From NCBI GenBank assembly GCA_017539565.1, contig JAFYCS010000043.1:1-34761 (forward strand): a stretch of DNA of 34,761 nucleotides, given 5' to 3'. Shown here one piece after another: positions 33,984-34,761 of the stretch. The notes beneath the pieces were generated by a model. The model had not been told where the DNA came from. It made no database searches and saw only the letters and a list, made by a program, of their open reading frames with translations. How positions within the stretch are numbered: position 1 is the first letter of the stretch; each line of letters starts with the position of its first letter. The DNA is from Lachnospiraceae bacterium. Its GTDB lineage: Bacteria; Bacillota; Clostridia; Lachnospirales; Lachnospiraceae. The position numbers and the translations under genes are program-made.

Positions 33984-34761
33984 ATGAAAGATAAGATTGA
34001 ACAGATTTTATCGGAAGCAAAAGAGAAGATCATGAATGCGGTGGCTGAGAGTGAACTGCAGAAAGTGCGCAGTGAGATCATCGGCAAGCAGGGTGAGCTT
34101 GCTCTTCTTCTGAAGGAACTGCCTACTGTTGAGGCATCTTTAAGACCCGAGATGGGTAAGATCCTTAATGTGGCAAAGAACAAAGTGACAGAACTGATCG
34201 AAGAGAAGAGGATGGAGCTTAAACTTAAAGCTTCAGAAGTATCTCCCGATTTTGACTGCTCTGTCCCCGGTGTTATGCCTGCTAATGGCGGCCTGCATCC
34301 TATCACCCAGATGTGCTATGACTTAAATGATGCATTCCGGTCCATGGGCTTTGAAGTCTTCCAGGAAGATGATATCACCAGTGAACTGTATGCATTCGAT
34401 AAACTGAACTTCCCCCAGAATCATCCTGCACGTGAAAGCATGGATACCTACTGGCTGGAGGGACATGACAGCGGCAGCACCAATGAAAAGCTCTGCTTAA
34501 GACCTCATCTTACAGGCGGCAGCGTACGTTATATGCAGACACACAAGCCCCCTTACCGTTTCGTTTATCCCGGACGCGTGTACCGTAACGAGACTACGGA
34601 TGCTCACCATGAGAGAGCTTTCTTCCAGTATGAAGCGCTGATAGTTGATAAGGATATCACCTTTACTTCAGGTAAAGTCCTGATAAAGAGCATATTGAGC
34701 AAAGTATTCGGTACCGATGTACCTGTACGTATGAGATCCGGTTTCTTCCCCTTCGTAGAGC
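33984..34761 (+). CDS. pheS: Phenylalanine--tRNA ligase alpha subunit, 3' end cut by window
   Basis: The first 259 codons of PheS, the catalytic subunit that charges tRNA-Phe; the frame runs off the window end. A GAAAGGAG site precedes the ATG. Residues 1-85 form the helical N-terminal arm; the class II core follows with GLHPITQMCYDLNDAFRSMG, FPQNHPARESMDTYWL, PGRVYRNETTDAHHE (motif 2) and FFQYEALIVD. The usual RTHTSPxQ segment is replaced by RPHLTGGS (173-180), an uncommon form discussed in the findings. Trp157, Glu203, Gln215 and Glu217, which match Phe-pocket positions of the Thermus enzyme as I recall it, are kept. The T-box leader with a Phe codon supports the identity. pheT presumably follows outside. 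Confidence 0.93.
   Translation, partial: MKDKIEQILSEAKEKIMNAVAESELQKVRSEIIGKQGELALLLKELPTVEASLRPEMGKILNVAKNKVTELIEEKRMELKLKASEVSPDFDCSVPGVMPANGGLHPITQMCYDLNDAFRSMGFEVFQEDDITSELYAFDKLNFPQNHPARESMDTYWLEGHDSGSTNEKLCLRPHLTGGSVRYMQTHKPPYRFVYPGRVYRNETTDAHHERAFFQYEALIVDKDITFTSGKVLIKSILSKVFGTDVPVRMRSGFFPFVE

Noticed and set aside
33950-34306. 118-codon minus-strand frame opposite pheS
   Set aside because: Shadow of the pheS coding sequence, which is truncated at the window edge but clearly genuine.
1-34761. CRISPR arrays, tRNA or rRNA genes, insertion sequences, phage genes
   Set aside because: No regularly spaced direct repeats, tRNA cloverleaf ends, rRNA sequence or transposase/integrase motifs were seen on reading both strands.

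Overview
The window looks like chromosomal DNA of a low-to-mid GC Clostridia, most likely a Lachnospiraceae member. This is inferred from the Firmicutes-type plsX-acpP-rnc-smc-ftsY block, strong AAGGAGG ribosome sites, tandem DegV genes, a T-box leader ahead of pheS, and Gram-positive lipoproteins, PAS/GGDEF proteins and a chemoreceptor. No rRNA, tRNA, CRISPR array, insertion sequence or phage gene was seen.

Layout. (1) 1-1740: the 3' end of a large charged coiled-coil protein of unknown function, closed by a strong terminator. (2) 1853-10085: a tightly packed housekeeping run, plsX, acpP, rnc, smc, ftsY and ilvA, with several genes overlapping by 1-11 bases. (3) 10137-17281: DUF1015, a GlgB-like protein, an MscS channel, a membrane-anchored TPR protein and queA, again nearly gapless. 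The GlgB-like protein appears to have lost every catalytic residue of the branching-enzyme fold. (4) 17284-19120: two DegV/FakB-like fatty-acid-binding proteins behind a good promoter with a palindrome across its -10 and start region. (5) 19215-22348, minus strand: a chemoreceptor followed 8 bases later by tyrA, meeting the degV pair at a bidirectional terminator. (6) 22465-27224: single genes or pairs with their own promoters and terminators: a hotdog thioesterase, an acidic lipoprotein, a PAS-GGDEF protein with a YkgJ-type Cys cluster protein, and an orphan PTS IIC permease. (7) 27232-32118: a five-gene peptide/nickel-type ABC importer. (8) 32219-33634: a second GGDEF protein with PAS-like domains on both sides. 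(9) 33664 to the end: a T-box leader with a Phe (TTC) specifier candidate and the start of pheS, which is cut by the window edge and has unusual residues in a conserved active-site motif.

The best lead for something undescribed is the translationally coupled group DUF1015 / catalytically dead GlgB homologue / MscS / TPR protein (10137-16207). The pseudoenzyme keeps the glycogen-binding architecture and has gained a charged C-terminal tail, which suggests a sensing or scaffolding role rather than catalysis. All functional calls come from motif recognition by eye; no database search or alignment was run.
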